Source: Pseudomonas gessardii (lineage in GTDB: Bacteria > Pseudomonadota > Gammaproteobacteria > Pseudomonadales > Pseudomonadaceae). From it: a stretch of DNA of 64,000 nt. Below, piece after piece: positions 10,051-18,692 of the stretch. The notes below the pieces were generated by a model. That model did no database searches and was not told where the DNA came from. It saw nothing but the letters and a program-made list of their open reading frames with translations. Within the stretch, counting starts at the first letter, position 1, and every line of letters begins with the position of its first letter. The stretch covers positions 1 to 64,000 of the forward strand of contig NZ_MNPU01000011.1 in assembly GCF_001983165.1 (NCBI RefSeq), read 5' to 3'. The position numbers and the translations under genes are program-made.

Positions 10051-10947
10051 GTGAGACCTGTCGACACCCTGTACCTGCTGGTGCTGGCCGCCATCTGGGG
10101 CGCGAGCTTTCTGTTCATGCGGGTTATCGCGCCGGAAATCGGCACGATTCCCACGGCCTTCTTCCGAGTATCGATTGCCGCCGCCGGCTTGCTGGTGATC
10201 CTGGCCCTACTGCGGGTGCGCTGGGACTTCCAGGGCAAGTTCAAGACCGTGCTGTTGCTGGGGGTGATCAACTCGGGGATCCCCGCGACCATGTACTCGG
10301 TGGCGGCCCAGGTCTTGCCGGCGGGTTACTCGGCGATTTTCAACGCCACCACGCCGTTGATGGGGGTGCTGATTGGCGGGCTGTTTTTCCATGAACGGCT
10401 GACGCTGTCGAAGATTGTCGGGGTAGGCCTGGGCCTGTTCGGCGTAGGCATCCTGACCCGGGCCGGGCCGGTGGCGTTTGACCTGGAACTGCTGATGGGC
10501 GCCCTCGCCTGCCTGCTGGCCACTACCTGCTACGGCTTCGCCGGCTTCCTGGCGCGCCGCTGGCTGGACCAACAGGGTGGCCTGGATAGCCGCCTTTCAG
10601 CCTTGGGCAGCATGCTGGGCGCCACCTTGTTTCTCTTGCCCTGGTTTGGCTGGAGCGCCATCAGCCATCCGCCCGCCAGTTGGGGCGGCTGGCATGTGTG
10701 GCTGTCGTTGCTGGGCCTGGGGCTGTTGTGTACGGCGTTCGCCTACATCTTGTACTTCCGTTTGCTGACGTCCATCGGGCCGGTGAAGTCGATGACAGTC
10801 ACCTTCATGATCCCGCCCTTCGGTGTGTTGTGGGGGGCATTGCTGCTGGATGAGCCATTGTCCATGGCGCACCTGTATGGCGGGATGTTGATCGCGGGGG
10901 CATTGTGGCTGGTGCTGCGACCAGGGAAATTGATCAAAGCTGTGTAG
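10051..10947 (+). CDS. DMT-superfamily exporter (EamA domain)
   Basis: A 298-aa inner-membrane protein with about ten hydrophobic helices in two EamA repeats (first about 5-135, second about 150-290). The N-terminus (LYLLVLAAIWGASFLFMR) is typical of the family, whose members export amino acids and other small metabolites. The start is the GTG at 10051, which has AAAAAGGAG seven bases upstream; an earlier in-frame ATG lacks such a site. It converges with another DMT gene across a shared hairpin. The substrate cannot be told. Confidence 0.85.
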   Translation: MRPVDTLYLLVLAAIWGASFLFMRVIAPEIGTIPTAFFRVSIAAAGLLVILALLRVRWDFQGKFKTVLLLGVINSGIPATMYSVAAQVLPAGYSAIFNATTPLMGVLIGGLFFHERLTLSKIVGVGLGLFGVGILTRAGPVAFDLELLMGALACLLATTCYGFAGFLARRWLDQQGGLDSRLSALGSMLGATLFLLPWFGWSAISHPPASWGGWHVWLSLLGLGLLCTAFAYILYFRLLTSIGPVKSMTVTFMIPPFGVLWGALLLDEPLSMAHLYGGMLIAGALWLVLRPGKLIKAV

Positions 10948-10973
10948 GAGCCGGCTTTTCGGCCCCTACACAG
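10940..10973. terminator. Bidirectional hairpin between convergent DMT genes
   Basis: CTGTGTAGG...CCTACACAG inverted repeat with an inner GCCGG/GGCC stem, overlapping the stop codon of the upstream gene and ending five bases before the stop of the convergent gene. The inner GGAGCCGGCTT matches the class of hairpin at 46143-46178. Confidence 0.65.
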
Positions 10974-10978
10974 GGATA

Positions 10979-11839
10979 TCAAGCCTTACGGAAGACGAAT
11001 ACCAACCCGATGATGATCAACCCCATCCCCAGCACACTCAGCAGCGCCAGGCGATTGCCGAAGATCAGGTAGTCCATCACCGCAGTGACTGCCGGCACCA
11101 GGTAGAACAGGCTGGTGACATTCACCAGGTTGCCCCGGGCAATCAGGCGGTACAGCAACAGCGTCGCCAACAGCGACACCACCAGCCCCATCCACAGCAC
11201 TGGCAGGTAAAAGCCACGGGTGTGCTCGAACTCAAAGGGCTGGAACGGCACAAACACCGCGCACAGCAACAAGCCCGCCAGGTACTGCACCGGCAAGGTG
11301 CCCAGTGGGTGCTCGGTGATGCGCTTTTGCATGATCGAGCCCAGGGTCATGCTCGCCAGCGCCAGCAAGCCGAACAGCATGCCGGCCAGGGACATCCCAG
11401 CCAGGCCGATGCCCTGGTACACCACCATGATCAGGCCCGCCAGCCCCAGTGCCAGGCCGAACAGCCGGCGCCAGGAGCGCTGGCGTTCCATCAGCACCAC
11501 GGTGAGGATCGGCTGCACGCCCATGATGGTCGCCATCACGCCGGGGGTGACCTTCAGGTCCAGGGCCAGCAGATAAAAAATCTGATAGGCCCCCAGCAAC
11601 ACCAGCCCGGTGGCGACGGCATACCACAGCGGTTTACCCGGGCGCGGCAGCTTGAGCCTGAGGACCGGCACCAGCACCACCAGGCCCGCCAGGGCAATGG
11701 CAAAGCGGATCAACAGGAAGGCAAAGGGTGAGGCATGGGCCAGGCCCAGCTTGGAGAAAATCGCCCCGCTGCTCCACAGCAGGACAAACAGGCTCGTCGA
11801 GGCCGCCGCGGCCACGGACTGTTTTGAAAGCACAGACAT
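10979..11839 (-). CDS. DMT-superfamily exporter (EamA/RhaT type)
   Basis: A 286-aa membrane protein with ten predicted helices in two EamA halves, including the N-terminal LFVLLWSSGAIFSKLGLAHASP segment. The likely role is small-molecule efflux; the substrate is unknown. I start at ATG 11839 (MSVLSKQS), which has AGGTG six bases upstream, in preference to a GTG three codons earlier. It converges on the other DMT gene but is not closely similar to it, so a recent duplication is unlikely. Confidence 0.85.
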   Translation of the reverse strand: MSVLSKQSVAAAASTSLFVLLWSSGAIFSKLGLAHASPFAFLLIRFAIALAGLVVLVPVLRLKLPRPGKPLWYAVATGLVLLGAYQIFYLLALDLKVTPGVMATIMGVQPILTVVLMERQRSWRRLFGLALGLAGLIMVVYQGIGLAGMSLAGMLFGLLALASMTLGSIMQKRITEHPLGTLPVQYLAGLLLCAVFVPFQPFEFEHTRGFYLPVLWMGLVVSLLATLLLYRLIARGNLVNVTSLFYLVPAVTAVMDYLIFGNRLALLSVLGMGLIIIGLVFVFRKA

Positions 11840-11935
11840 GATGAACACCTGTAGTCAGGCAAAAAGCCAACTCAGCCAAGGCTGAAATTCAGTAGGTTCG
11901 GTACAGGCGGGCAACGGGGAACAGCGGTCTGCTGA

Positions 11936-12223
11936 TCAGCCCGAAATGCCAACGCCCGGCGGTGATACGACTGCGTACACCGGTGTGCTACTGACAGGTG
12001 GGGGGTAATGACTGATCTGCACAGGCTGTTGATTCCCGCACGGCACGACCGCAGCGTTGAGCGCTGAATCGACTACCGCTATGCGTGGGGAAGCAGGCAT
12101 GGGCTGATCTTTTTGAAGGGATTGAAAAGTGCCGTGAAGCACCTGGGTTCGACTATAACCAGCCGGTGACACGCTTTGCAATGGCTTTGCCAAAAGGCCA
12201 GTAAGGACAAGTAGAAAAACCAC
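11936..12223 (-). CDS. Possible small proline-rich secreted protein
   Basis: An open frame of up to 95 codons (GTG start) with a hydrophobic N-terminus (VFLLVLTGLL) and a proline/valine-rich C-terminus (YPPPVSSTPVYAVVSPPG). A shorter version would begin at ATG 12100 (MPASPRIAVV). Neither start has a strong Shine-Dalgarno site, though GAGG touches the GTG. No family is recognised. It fills an otherwise empty 445-base gap. It may be a real small protein or chance coding. Confidence 0.3.
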   Translation of the reverse strand: MVFLLVLTGLLAKPLQSVSPAGYSRTQVLHGTFQSLQKDQPMPASPRIAVVDSALNAAVVPCGNQQPVQISHYPPPVSSTPVYAVVSPPGVGISG

Positions 12224-12284
12224 CTCTAGCCTTGGAAAAAACCAACGCGCTCCACTTCAGGAGGCTTTTGACTCATGACCGCCA

Positions 12285-12833
12285 ATGCCAAAAACACGCG
12301 ACTCCTTGCGATACCAGCTCTACCGATCCAAAGCCTTGCGCCTTGCGAATGCATCGACTCAACAGTGGTACAAAAACCTGAAACACACCGACGCCCAAGG
12401 CACAGACATCGACTTGACCCATGTCCGTTTTGAATTGATCGACAGCCATGCATTGGCTGCCTATCAGGACTGGGCAGAAGACGCTCACTTCTCGTGGGAC
12501 GAGGTTGCGACGTGGAAAGGCCGTGAACCGATGGCGTTCGATTTGTCTCTCTGGTACGACGAGGTGCTCTGTGGGCTGTGCTTTGCCAATCCCAATCAAA
12601 GCCGGTTGCGGATCAAGCTCATCCGCCTGGAGGGAAGACCTGGAAAGTCCCACCCTTTGAAAAGCCGCATAGCATCACTGACGATGATTGCCATCGACCA
12701 TTACGCGAGAATCATTGGCAGCCAATGGATAGAAATTCAGGAACCCGCACCCGGGGCTATTCCCCTCTATCAAAACCTGGGCTTTGACTTCGATTCACGG
12801 GGCAGGCTTGTGATAGCGGTAGAGAACGAATAG
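12285..12833 (+). CDS. GNAT-like acetyltransferase, start region uncertain
   Basis: A 182-aa protein whose C-terminal half resembles a GNAT acetyltransferase: a beta-strand segment RLRIKLIRLEG, a long helix (IASLTMIAIDHYARIIG) and the end motif AIPLYQNLGFDFD. The classical acetyl-CoA loop (Q/R-x-x-G-x-G/A) is only weakly represented. The only strong ribosome site, AGGAGG at 12259-12264, is well spaced for an ATG at 12275 that is in the wrong frame; the in-frame ATG at 12285 is 20 bases away. Either a single base was lost near 12305 or the downstream ATG is used. It is followed after 41 bases by a small basic protein gene. Confidence 0.6.
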   Translation: MPKTRDSLRYQLYRSKALRLANASTQQWYKNLKHTDAQGTDIDLTHVRFELIDSHALAAYQDWAEDAHFSWDEVATWKGREPMAFDLSLWYDEVLCGLCFANPNQSRLRIKLIRLEGRPGKSHPLKSRIASLTMIAIDHYARIIGSQWIEIQEPAPGAIPLYQNLGFDFDSRGRLVIAVENE

Positions 12834-12874
12834 CATCGCAACATGTTCAATTAATGATCAATCGTGGAGGCTGC

Positions 12875-13039
12875 ATGGGAGAACTTATTAAAAAACCCGT
12901 CGCCCGAAAAGCGTCGTCCAAGGCAGGCCAAGAGCCTAAAAGCACTGTGCTGACCGCCAATCAACGCCGTTTTCTAAATGCGGCTATGGCCGGCAACATT
13001 GACGAGCCAAGCCTATTGGCGGGTCGCCCGGAAAAGTAA
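12875..13039 (+). CDS. Small basic hypothetical protein next to GNAT-like gene
   Basis: A 54-aa protein with a Lys/Arg-rich N-terminus (MGELIKKPVARKASSK) and a short acidic/alanine-rich second half. The start at 12875 has GGAGG four bases upstream; an earlier in-frame ATG at 12854 lacks one. It lies 41 bases after the GNAT-like gene and ends just before a strong terminator, so the two probably form one transcript. No family is recognised. A partner role, such as an antitoxin or substrate of the acetyltransferase, is possible but not shown. Confidence 0.55.
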   Translation: MGELIKKPVARKASSKAGQEPKSTVLTANQRRFLNAAMAGNIDEPSLLAGRPEK

Positions 13040-13045
13040 CAGACA

Positions 13046-13075
13046 TAAAAAACCGCTCCTAAGAGCGGTTTTCTG
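13046..13075. terminator. Strong bidirectional terminator
   Basis: Perfect 8-bp stem AACCGCTC-ctaa-GAGCGGTT (13051-13070), with an A run before it and T-rich bases after it, so it can stop transcripts in both directions between the convergent small gene and lpxO. Confidence 0.9.
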
Positions 13076-13086
13076 TTCTAAAACTA

Positions 13087-14025
13087 TCAGCCAAACAACC
13101 AATACACCAACGCCACCACCACCGCCGCCGCCAGCACTGGCCGCATGATGCGATAGGCTTTGGGGTGCTTGCGCTTCCACTGTTTGACCACGCCACTGAA
13201 ACGGTCGCTGAAGCTCTTGCTCCAGGCATAGGCCTGGTTGATGCCGCCCACGCGCTCGTCATCCAGGTTCTGTGGCGCGGTCGCGCGGCCCAGTTGGGCA
13301 CTGACCCAACGGTTGATGCGGGTCATCAGCCGGTTGCTCAGGGGCCGTTCGATGTCGCAGAACAGAATCACCCGGGTCTTCTCGGTTTCGTTCTTTACCC
13401 AGTGCACATAGGTTTCGTCAAACATCACGTCGTCGCCATCACGCCAGGCGTAGACCTGGCCATCGACAAAAATGCGGCAGTCGTCGGAGTTGGGCGTGGA
13501 CAAGCCCAAGTGATAGCGCAGGGAGCCGGCAAACGGGTCGCGATGGGGGTTGAGGTGGCTACCGCCCGGCAGCAGCGCAAACATGGCGCCCTTGACGTTG
13601 GGAATGCTGCTGACCAGGGCCACGGTTTTCGGGCACAGCAACTCGGCCGACGGCAGCGGTTTGTCGTACCACTTGAGGTAGAAGCGCTTCCAGCCCTTCT
13701 TGAAGAACGAGCCAAAACCGGCATCGTTGTTCTTCTCCGCGGCGCGGATATAGCCTTCGTCGAACAGGTGCATGGCCTCGTCGCGGATCACTTCCCAGTT
13801 GTCCTTGAGCACATCCAGTTCCGGGAACTTGCTACGGTCCAGGTAGGGCTTGGACGGTACACCCGAGAAGATGTACATCAAGGCGTTATAGGGGGCGAAC
13901 AGCGCCGAATGGTTGACGAACTGACGCAGCACCGGCAAACGCGCCTTGCCGCGCACATGCACGTAAAGCGTACTGCCGATAAACAGCAACAGCACCGACA
14001 GCTTGGCGGCCAAAGAAAAGGTCAT
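13087..14025 (-). CDS. lpxO: Lipid A hydroxylase, aspartyl/asparaginyl beta-hydroxylase family (LpxO)
   Basis: A 312-aa Fe(II)/2-oxoglutarate-dependent dioxygenase-like protein with an N-terminal membrane helix (about residues 3-20) and a C-terminal hydrophobic anchor (VLAAAVVVALVYWLFG). Iron-ligand motif HRD in LNPHRDPFAG and the distal His and Arg in VHWVKNETEKTRVILF are visible. LpxO hydroxylates the secondary laurate chains of lipid A at the inner membrane. The ATG at 14025 has AGGAG eight bases upstream and gives a length close to known LpxO (about 300 aa). P. aeruginosa has two LpxO enzymes; which this matches is unclear. Confidence 0.85.
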   Translation of the reverse strand: MTFSLAAKLSVLLLFIGSTLYVHVRGKARLPVLRQFVNHSALFAPYNALMYIFSGVPSKPYLDRSKFPELDVLKDNWEVIRDEAMHLFDEGYIRAAEKNNDAGFGSFFKKGWKRFYLKWYDKPLPSAELLCPKTVALVSSIPNVKGAMFALLPGGSHLNPHRDPFAGSLRYHLGLSTPNSDDCRIFVDGQVYAWRDGDDVMFDETYVHWVKNETEKTRVILFCDIERPLSNRLMTRINRWVSAQLGRATAPQNLDDERVGGINQAYAWSKSFSDRFSGVVKQWKRKHPKAYRIMRPVLAAAVVVALVYWLFG

Positions 14026-14225
14026 GCAGCAACTCCTGGAAAGAGCCTCCCGGCAGCGGGAAACCAGACATAGCAGCCGGCCATGATAAACACTCCGGGC
14101 CGGAGGAAAAACCCGCGTGATCCAACAATCCGTTTTAAGGAGCACGCGGCGGGCAATCAATTATGCATAAGAGGCATAAAACCGGGCTGATATGGATCAA
14201 CCCGCTTTCGCTACACCTACAAGGG

Positions 14226-15200
14226 TCAGGCCTGGTTTTCCTGGTCGCTGAACAGATCGCTGAACAGCATGCTCGACAAGTAGCGCTCACCGGAGTCCGG
14301 CAGGATCACCACGATGGTCTTGCCCTGCATGTCCGGTTTCTCGGCCAGGCGCACCGCCACGGCCATCGCCGCGCCACAGGAAATCCCGCACAGGATGCCC
14401 TCTTCCCGCATCAACCGCAGGGCCATGGCCTTGGATTCGTCGTCACTGACCAACTCCACCCGATCCACCATCGACAGATCGAGGTTCTTTGGCACAAAAC
14501 CCGCGCCAATCCCCTGGATCTTGTGGGGGCTGGGCTTGATCTCTTCGCCAGCCAACGCCTGGGTAATCACCGGCGAGCTGATGGGCTCCACGGCCACCGA
14601 GAGGATCGGCTTGCCCGCCGTGTTCTTGATATAACGCGATACGCCCGTGAGGGTTCCCCCGGTGCCGACCCCCGCCACCAACACATCCACCGCGCCATCG
14701 GTGTCGTTCCAGATTTCCGGGCCGGTGGTTTTTTCGTGGATGGCCGGGTTGGCCGGGTTATCGAACTGGGCCGGCATAAAGTAGGTGGCCGGGTCGCTGG
14801 CGAGGATTTCACCGGCCTTCTCGATGGCACCTTTCATGCCCTTGGCCGGCTCGGTCAGCACCAGCTCGGCGCCCAGGGCCTTGAGCACCTTGCGCCGCTC
14901 GATGCTCATGGACGCCGGCATGGTCAGCAGCAATTTGTAGCCTCGGGCGGCGGCAACAAAGGCCAGGCCGATCCCGGTATTGCCCGAGGTCGGCTCGACG
15001 ATGGTCATGCCCGGCTTGAGTTTGCCGCTGCTTTCGGCATCCCAGATCATGCTCGCCCCAATCCGGCACTTCACCGAATACCCGGGGTTACGCCCTTCGG
15101 TCTTGGCCAGGATAGTCACACCACGGGGCGCGATACGGTTGATCTGAACCAGGGGCGTATTGCCGATGGAGTGCGCGTTGTCTGCAAAAATGCGGCTCAT
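14226..15200 (-). CDS. cysK: Cysteine synthase A (O-acetylserine sulfhydrylase)
   Basis: A 324-aa PLP enzyme that makes cysteine from O-acetylserine and sulfide. Visible are the PLP lysine motif NPGYSVKCR near residue 40, the substrate loop [10 protein letters not shown] and the phosphate-cradle [10 protein letters not shown]. The length equals E. coli CysK (323 aa), and the SVKCR form favours CysK over CysM. The start at 15200 ([10 protein letters not shown]) has AAGGA seven bases upstream. It is transcribed divergently from the DUF748 gene. Confidence 0.95.
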   Translation of the reverse strand: MSRIFADNAHSIGNTPLVQINRIAPRGVTILAKTEGRNPGYSVKCRIGASMIWDAESSGKLKPGMTIVEPTSGNTGIGLAFVAAARGYKLLLTMPASMSIERRKVLKALGAELVLTEPAKGMKGAIEKAGEILASDPATYFMPAQFDNPANPAIHEKTTGPEIWNDTDGAVDVLVAGVGTGGTLTGVSRYIKNTAGKPILSVAVEPISSPVITQALAGEEIKPSPHKIQGIGAGFVPKNLDLSMVDRVELVSDDESKAMALRLMREEGILCGISCGAAMAVAVRLAEKPDMQGKTIVVILPDSGERYLSSMLFSDLFSDQENQA

Positions 15201-15325
15201 GGCGGAGTCCTTTAGGCGGTTTTCAAGAAGGCAACAAGGGTATGCCTCGTACTCCAAGGCGTCCAGTCGAGGAACGTTGCCGCTGCCCGCGTAGTCAACC
15301 GCCTATACACAGGGAGAAAAAACCT

Positions 15326-16402
15326 ATGAAGCGTCGCTACAGTTGGCCGCTCTGGACGGTCGCCGGGCTGCTGGTCGTACTGGTGGCACTGGATATCGCC
15401 CTGCCCTACCTGGTGCGTAACTACCTCAACGAAAAACTCGCCGACATGGGCGACTACCGTGGCCAGGTGACCGATGTCGACCTGGCCCTGTGGCGCGGCG
15501 CGTACCGGATCAATGGCCTGCAGATCGTCAAGGTGGATGGCAAGGTGCCCGTGCCGTTCGTCAAGGCGCCGGTCATTGACCTGTCGGTCAGCTGGCACTC
15601 CTTATGGTATGACCGTGCGGTGGTGGCCCAAGTGCAATTCGTCAAGCCAGAGCTCAACTTCGTCGACGGCGGTGCCAACCAACAGGCGTCCCAGACCGGT
15701 CGCGGCACCGATTGGCGGGCGCAACTGGGCAAACTGCTGCCGATCACCCTCAATGAAGTGCGGATCGACGATGGCACGATTGCCTTTCACAACTTCAACT
15801 CCAAACCGCCGGTCAACCTCGGTGCCACCCAGGTCAACGCCAGTTTCTACAACCTGACCAATGTGGTGGACGTCGAAGGCAAGCGCGATGCGCGCTTTGA
15901 TGGCAAGGCCCTGTTGCTGGGGCATGCGCCGCTGGAAGCCAGCGCAACCTTCGATCCGCTGAGCAACTTTGAAGACTTCGCGTTCCGCTTTCGCGCCCGC
16001 GACATCCAGCTCAAGCGCCTGAACGACTTCGCCTCGGCCTACGGCAAGTTTGACTTCAATGCCGGCACCGGCGACGTGGTAATCGAGGCCCAGGCCGAAA
16101 AGGCCCAACTGACCGGCTATATCAAGCCACTGTTGCGGGATGTGGAAGTGTTCAACTGGCAACAGGATGTGCAGAACAAGGACAAGGGGGTTTTCCGCTC
16201 GATCTGGGAGGCCGTGGTCGGCGCCAGCGAAACCGTGCTGAAGAACCAGAGCAAAAACCAATTTGCCACCCGGGTCGAACTGAGCGGCAGCGTTCACCAG
16301 CAAGATATCAGCGCGTTCCAGGCGTTTTTGCAGATTTTGCGCAATGGTTTTGTCCATGCGTTCAATGCCCGCTATGAGCAACCCAAGCCCAGCGCGGATT
16401 GA
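15326..16402 (+). CDS. DUF748 / AsmA-like envelope protein
   Basis: A 358-aa protein with one N-terminal membrane helix (WTVAGLLVVLVALDIALPYLV) and a long beta-rich periplasmic part of the DUF748 type, a relative of AsmA/YhdP-like proteins linked with envelope lipid homeostasis. The start at 15326 (MKRRYSW) has AGGGAG nine bases upstream. It stands alone between cysK and the MoxR pair. Its exact function is not known. Confidence 0.75.
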   Translation: MKRRYSWPLWTVAGLLVVLVALDIALPYLVRNYLNEKLADMGDYRGQVTDVDLALWRGAYRINGLQIVKVDGKVPVPFVKAPVIDLSVSWHSLWYDRAVVAQVQFVKPELNFVDGGANQQASQTGRGTDWRAQLGKLLPITLNEVRIDDGTIAFHNFNSKPPVNLGATQVNASFYNLTNVVDVEGKRDARFDGKALLLGHAPLEASATFDPLSNFEDFAFRFRARDIQLKRLNDFASAYGKFDFNAGTGDVVIEAQAEKAQLTGYIKPLLRDVEVFNWQQDVQNKDKGVFRSIWEAVVGASETVLKNQSKNQFATRVELSGSVHQQDISAFQAFLQILRNGFVHAFNARYEQPKPSAD

Positions 16403-16446
16403 CTGTGGCGTGACCGGTCATTCAGAGACTGAATAACCCGTCTACG

Positions 16447-16476
16447 TTCACAGTCGCCAGGCCTGCGCGCTATAGT
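16447..16476 (+). promoter_or_regulatory. Probable sigma-70 promoter of the moxR pair
   Basis: TTCACA (16447-16452) and TATAGT (16471-16476) separated by 18 bases, 43 bases before the MoxR start codon. Confidence 0.6.
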
Positions 16477-16519
16477 CGCAGGCATGCTGACTACCGGCGT
16501 CATGTTCGAGGATTGAGAA

Positions 16520-17365
16520 ATGAAGTTTGAAGGCACCCAGGCCTATGTTGCCACCGATGACCTGAAACTGGCCGTCAACGCTGCCATCACGCTGGAGCGC
16601 CCGCTGCTGGTCAAGGGCGAGCCGGGCACCGGCAAGACCATGCTCGCCGAACAACTGGCCGAATCGTTCGGCGCAAGGTTGATTACCTGGCACATCAAGT
16701 CCACCACCAAAGCGCACCAGGGCCTGTATGAATACGATGCGGTCAGCCGCCTGCGCGACTCGCAGCTGGGCGTGGACAAGGTCCACGATGTGCGCAACTA
16801 CCTGAAGAAAGGCAAGCTGTGGGAGGCTTTCGAGTCCGAAGAGCGGGTGATCCTGCTGATCGACGAGATCGACAAGGCCGATATCGAGTTCCCCAACGAC
16901 CTGCTGCAAGAACTCGACAAGATGGAGTTCTACGTCTACGAGATCGACGAGACCATCAAGGCCAAGAAGCGCCCGATCATCATCATTACCTCCAACAACG
17001 AAAAAGAGCTGCCGGACGCGTTCCTGCGCCGTTGCTTCTTCCATTACATCGCCTTCCCCGACCGCACCACCCTGCAGAAAATCGTCGACGTGCACTACCC
17101 TGACATCAAGAAAGACCTGGTCAGCGAAGCCCTGGACGTGTTCTTCGACGTGCGCAAGGTGCCAGGTCTGAAGAAAAAACCCTCCACCTCCGAACTGGTG
17201 GACTGGCTCAAGCTGCTGATGGCCGACAATATCGGCGAGGCGGTGCTGCGCGAGCGTGATCCGACCAAGGCCATCCCGCCACTGGCCGGCGCCCTGGTGA
17301 AAAACGAGCAGGATGTGCAACTGCTTGAGCGCCTGGCGTTCATGAGCCGTCGCGGCACTCGATAA
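16520..17365 (+). CDS. MoxR-family AAA+ ATPase
   Basis: A 281-aa AAA+ protein with Walker A GEPGTGKT (residues 33-40), Walker B ILLIDEIDKAD and a sensor-like IIITSNNEKELPDAFLRRC stretch. MoxR ATPases act as chaperones or metal-insertion helpers together with a VWA-domain partner, and such a partner gene follows after 11 bases. The start has GAGG eight bases upstream. No cofactor-enzyme genes lie nearby, so the client protein is unknown. Confidence 0.9.
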   Translation: MKFEGTQAYVATDDLKLAVNAAITLERPLLVKGEPGTGKTMLAEQLAESFGARLITWHIKSTTKAHQGLYEYDAVSRLRDSQLGVDKVHDVRNYLKKGKLWEAFESEERVILLIDEIDKADIEFPNDLLQELDKMEFYVYEIDETIKAKKRPIIIITSNNEKELPDAFLRRCFFHYIAFPDRTTLQKIVDVHYPDIKKDLVSEALDVFFDVRKVPGLKKKPSTSELVDWLKLLMADNIGEAVLRERDPTKAIPPLAGALVKNEQDVQLLERLAFMSRRGTR

Positions 17366-17376
17366 GGGCTTTTGCC

Positions 17377-18555
17377 ATGCTGCTCAACCTGTTCAATGAA
17401 ATGCGTGCAGCCAAGGTGCCGGTCTCGGTGCGTGAGCTGCTGGACCTGATCAACGCCCTGAAACAACGGGTGACCTTCGCCGACATGGATGAGTTTTACT
17501 ACTTGTCCCGGGCGATTCTGGTGAAGGACGAGCGTCACTTCGACAAGTTCGACCGGGCTTTCGGCGCCTACTTCAATGGCCTGGAGAAACTCGACGACCA
17601 CTTGCAGGCGCTGATTCCCGAAGACTGGCTGCGCAAGGAGTTCGAGCGCTCGCTGAGCGATGAAGAGCGCGCGCAGATCCAATCCCTGGGCGGCCTGGAC
17701 AAGCTGATCGAGGAATTCAAGAAACGCCTGGAAGAACAGAAGGAGCGCCACGCCGGCGGCAATAAATGGATCGGCACCGGCGGCACCAGCCCGTTCGGTT
17801 CCGGCGGCTTCAACCCCGAGGGCATTCGCGTGGGCGATGCCGGCCAGCGCCAGGGCAAGGCGGTCAAGGTCTGGGACCAACGCGAGTACAAGAACCTCGA
17901 TGACTCGGTGGAACTGGGCACGCGCAATATCAAGGTGGCCCTGCGCCGCCTGCGCAAGTTTGCGCGCCAGGGTGCGGCCGAAGAGCTGGATATCGACGGC
18001 ACCATCGACCACACCGCCCGCGATGCCGGCCTGCTGAATATCCAGATGCGCCCGGAGCGGCGCAACACGGTCAAGCTGCTGTTGCTGTTCGACATCGGCG
18101 GTTCGATGGATGCCCACGTCAAGACCTGCGAGGAGCTGTTCTCGGCCTGCAAGACCGAGTTCAAGCACCTGGAGTACTTCTACTTCCACAACTTCATTTA
18201 TGAATCGGTGTGGAAGAACAATATGCGCCGCACCTCCGAGCGCACCTCGACCCAGGACCTGCTGCACAAGTACGGCGCCGACTACAAGGTGATCTTTATC
18301 GGTGACGCAGCCATGGCCCCGTATGAAATCACCCAGGCCGGTGGCAGCGTGGAGCACTGGAACGAAGAGCCGGGGTATGTGTGGATGCAGCGGTTCATGG
18401 AGAAGTACAAGAAGCTGATCTGGATTAATCCGTACCCGAAAGATACCTGGGGCTATACCTCATCGACCAATATCGTGCGGGATTTGATTGAGGACCAGAT
18501 GTATCCGTTGACCTTGCGCGGGCTGGAAGAGGGGATGCGGTTTCTCTCCAAATAA
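17377..18555 (+). CDS. VWA-domain protein, CoxE-like partner of MoxR
   Basis: A 392-aa protein with a charged N-terminal half and a C-terminal von Willebrand factor A-like domain starting near residue 233. The metal-ion site appears as DIGGSM (Asp239-Ser243), where canonical MIDAS is DxSxS, so the first serine is replaced by glycine. Like CoxE-type proteins it is paired with a MoxR ATPase, only 11 bases downstream of that gene, and they are certainly cotranscribed. A large palindromic repeat follows the stop codon. Confidence 0.85.
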   Translation: MLLNLFNEMRAAKVPVSVRELLDLINALKQRVTFADMDEFYYLSRAILVKDERHFDKFDRAFGAYFNGLEKLDDHLQALIPEDWLRKEFERSLSDEERAQIQSLGGLDKLIEEFKKRLEEQKERHAGGNKWIGTGGTSPFGSGGFNPEGIRVGDAGQRQGKAVKVWDQREYKNLDDSVELGTRNIKVALRRLRKFARQGAAEELDIDGTIDHTARDAGLLNIQMRPERRNTVKLLLLFDIGGSMDAHVKTCEELFSACKTEFKHLEYFYFHNFIYESVWKNNMRRTSERTSTQDLLHKYGADYKVIFIGDAAMAPYEITQAGGSVEHWNEEPGYVWMQRFMEKYKKLIWINPYPKDTWGYTSSTNIVRDLIEDQMYPLTLRGLEEGMRFLSK

Positions 18556-18582
18556 ATCATCTTCTGCCTGAATACAGATCCA

Positions 18583-18676
18583 AATGTGGGAGCGGGCTTG
18601 CTCGCGATAGCGGTGGGCCAGTCAACGAATTTATTGACTGACCCACCGCTATCGCGAGCAAGCCCGCTCCCACATT
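18583..18676. repeat. REP inverted pair between convergent genes
   Basis: Two 43-base arms with a single mismatch, separated by a few bases, each starting AATGTGGGAGCGGGCTTGCT. The element lies exactly between convergent stop codons (18555 and 18693) and would form a very long hairpin in RNA. It is the same class as 22169-22255 and 58298-58383. Confidence 0.9.
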
Positions 18677-18692
18677 GGCTTTGCAGTGTTCT

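Noticed and set aside
17095-18357. 420-codon minus-strand frame opposite the MoxR/VWA genes
   Set aside because: The plus strand has Walker motifs and good ribosome sites; this frame has none.
18583-18676. Possible CRISPR array or transposon end
   Set aside because: There are only two arms in inverted orientation and no regularly spaced direct repeats or cas genes; the sequence is the known REP type.
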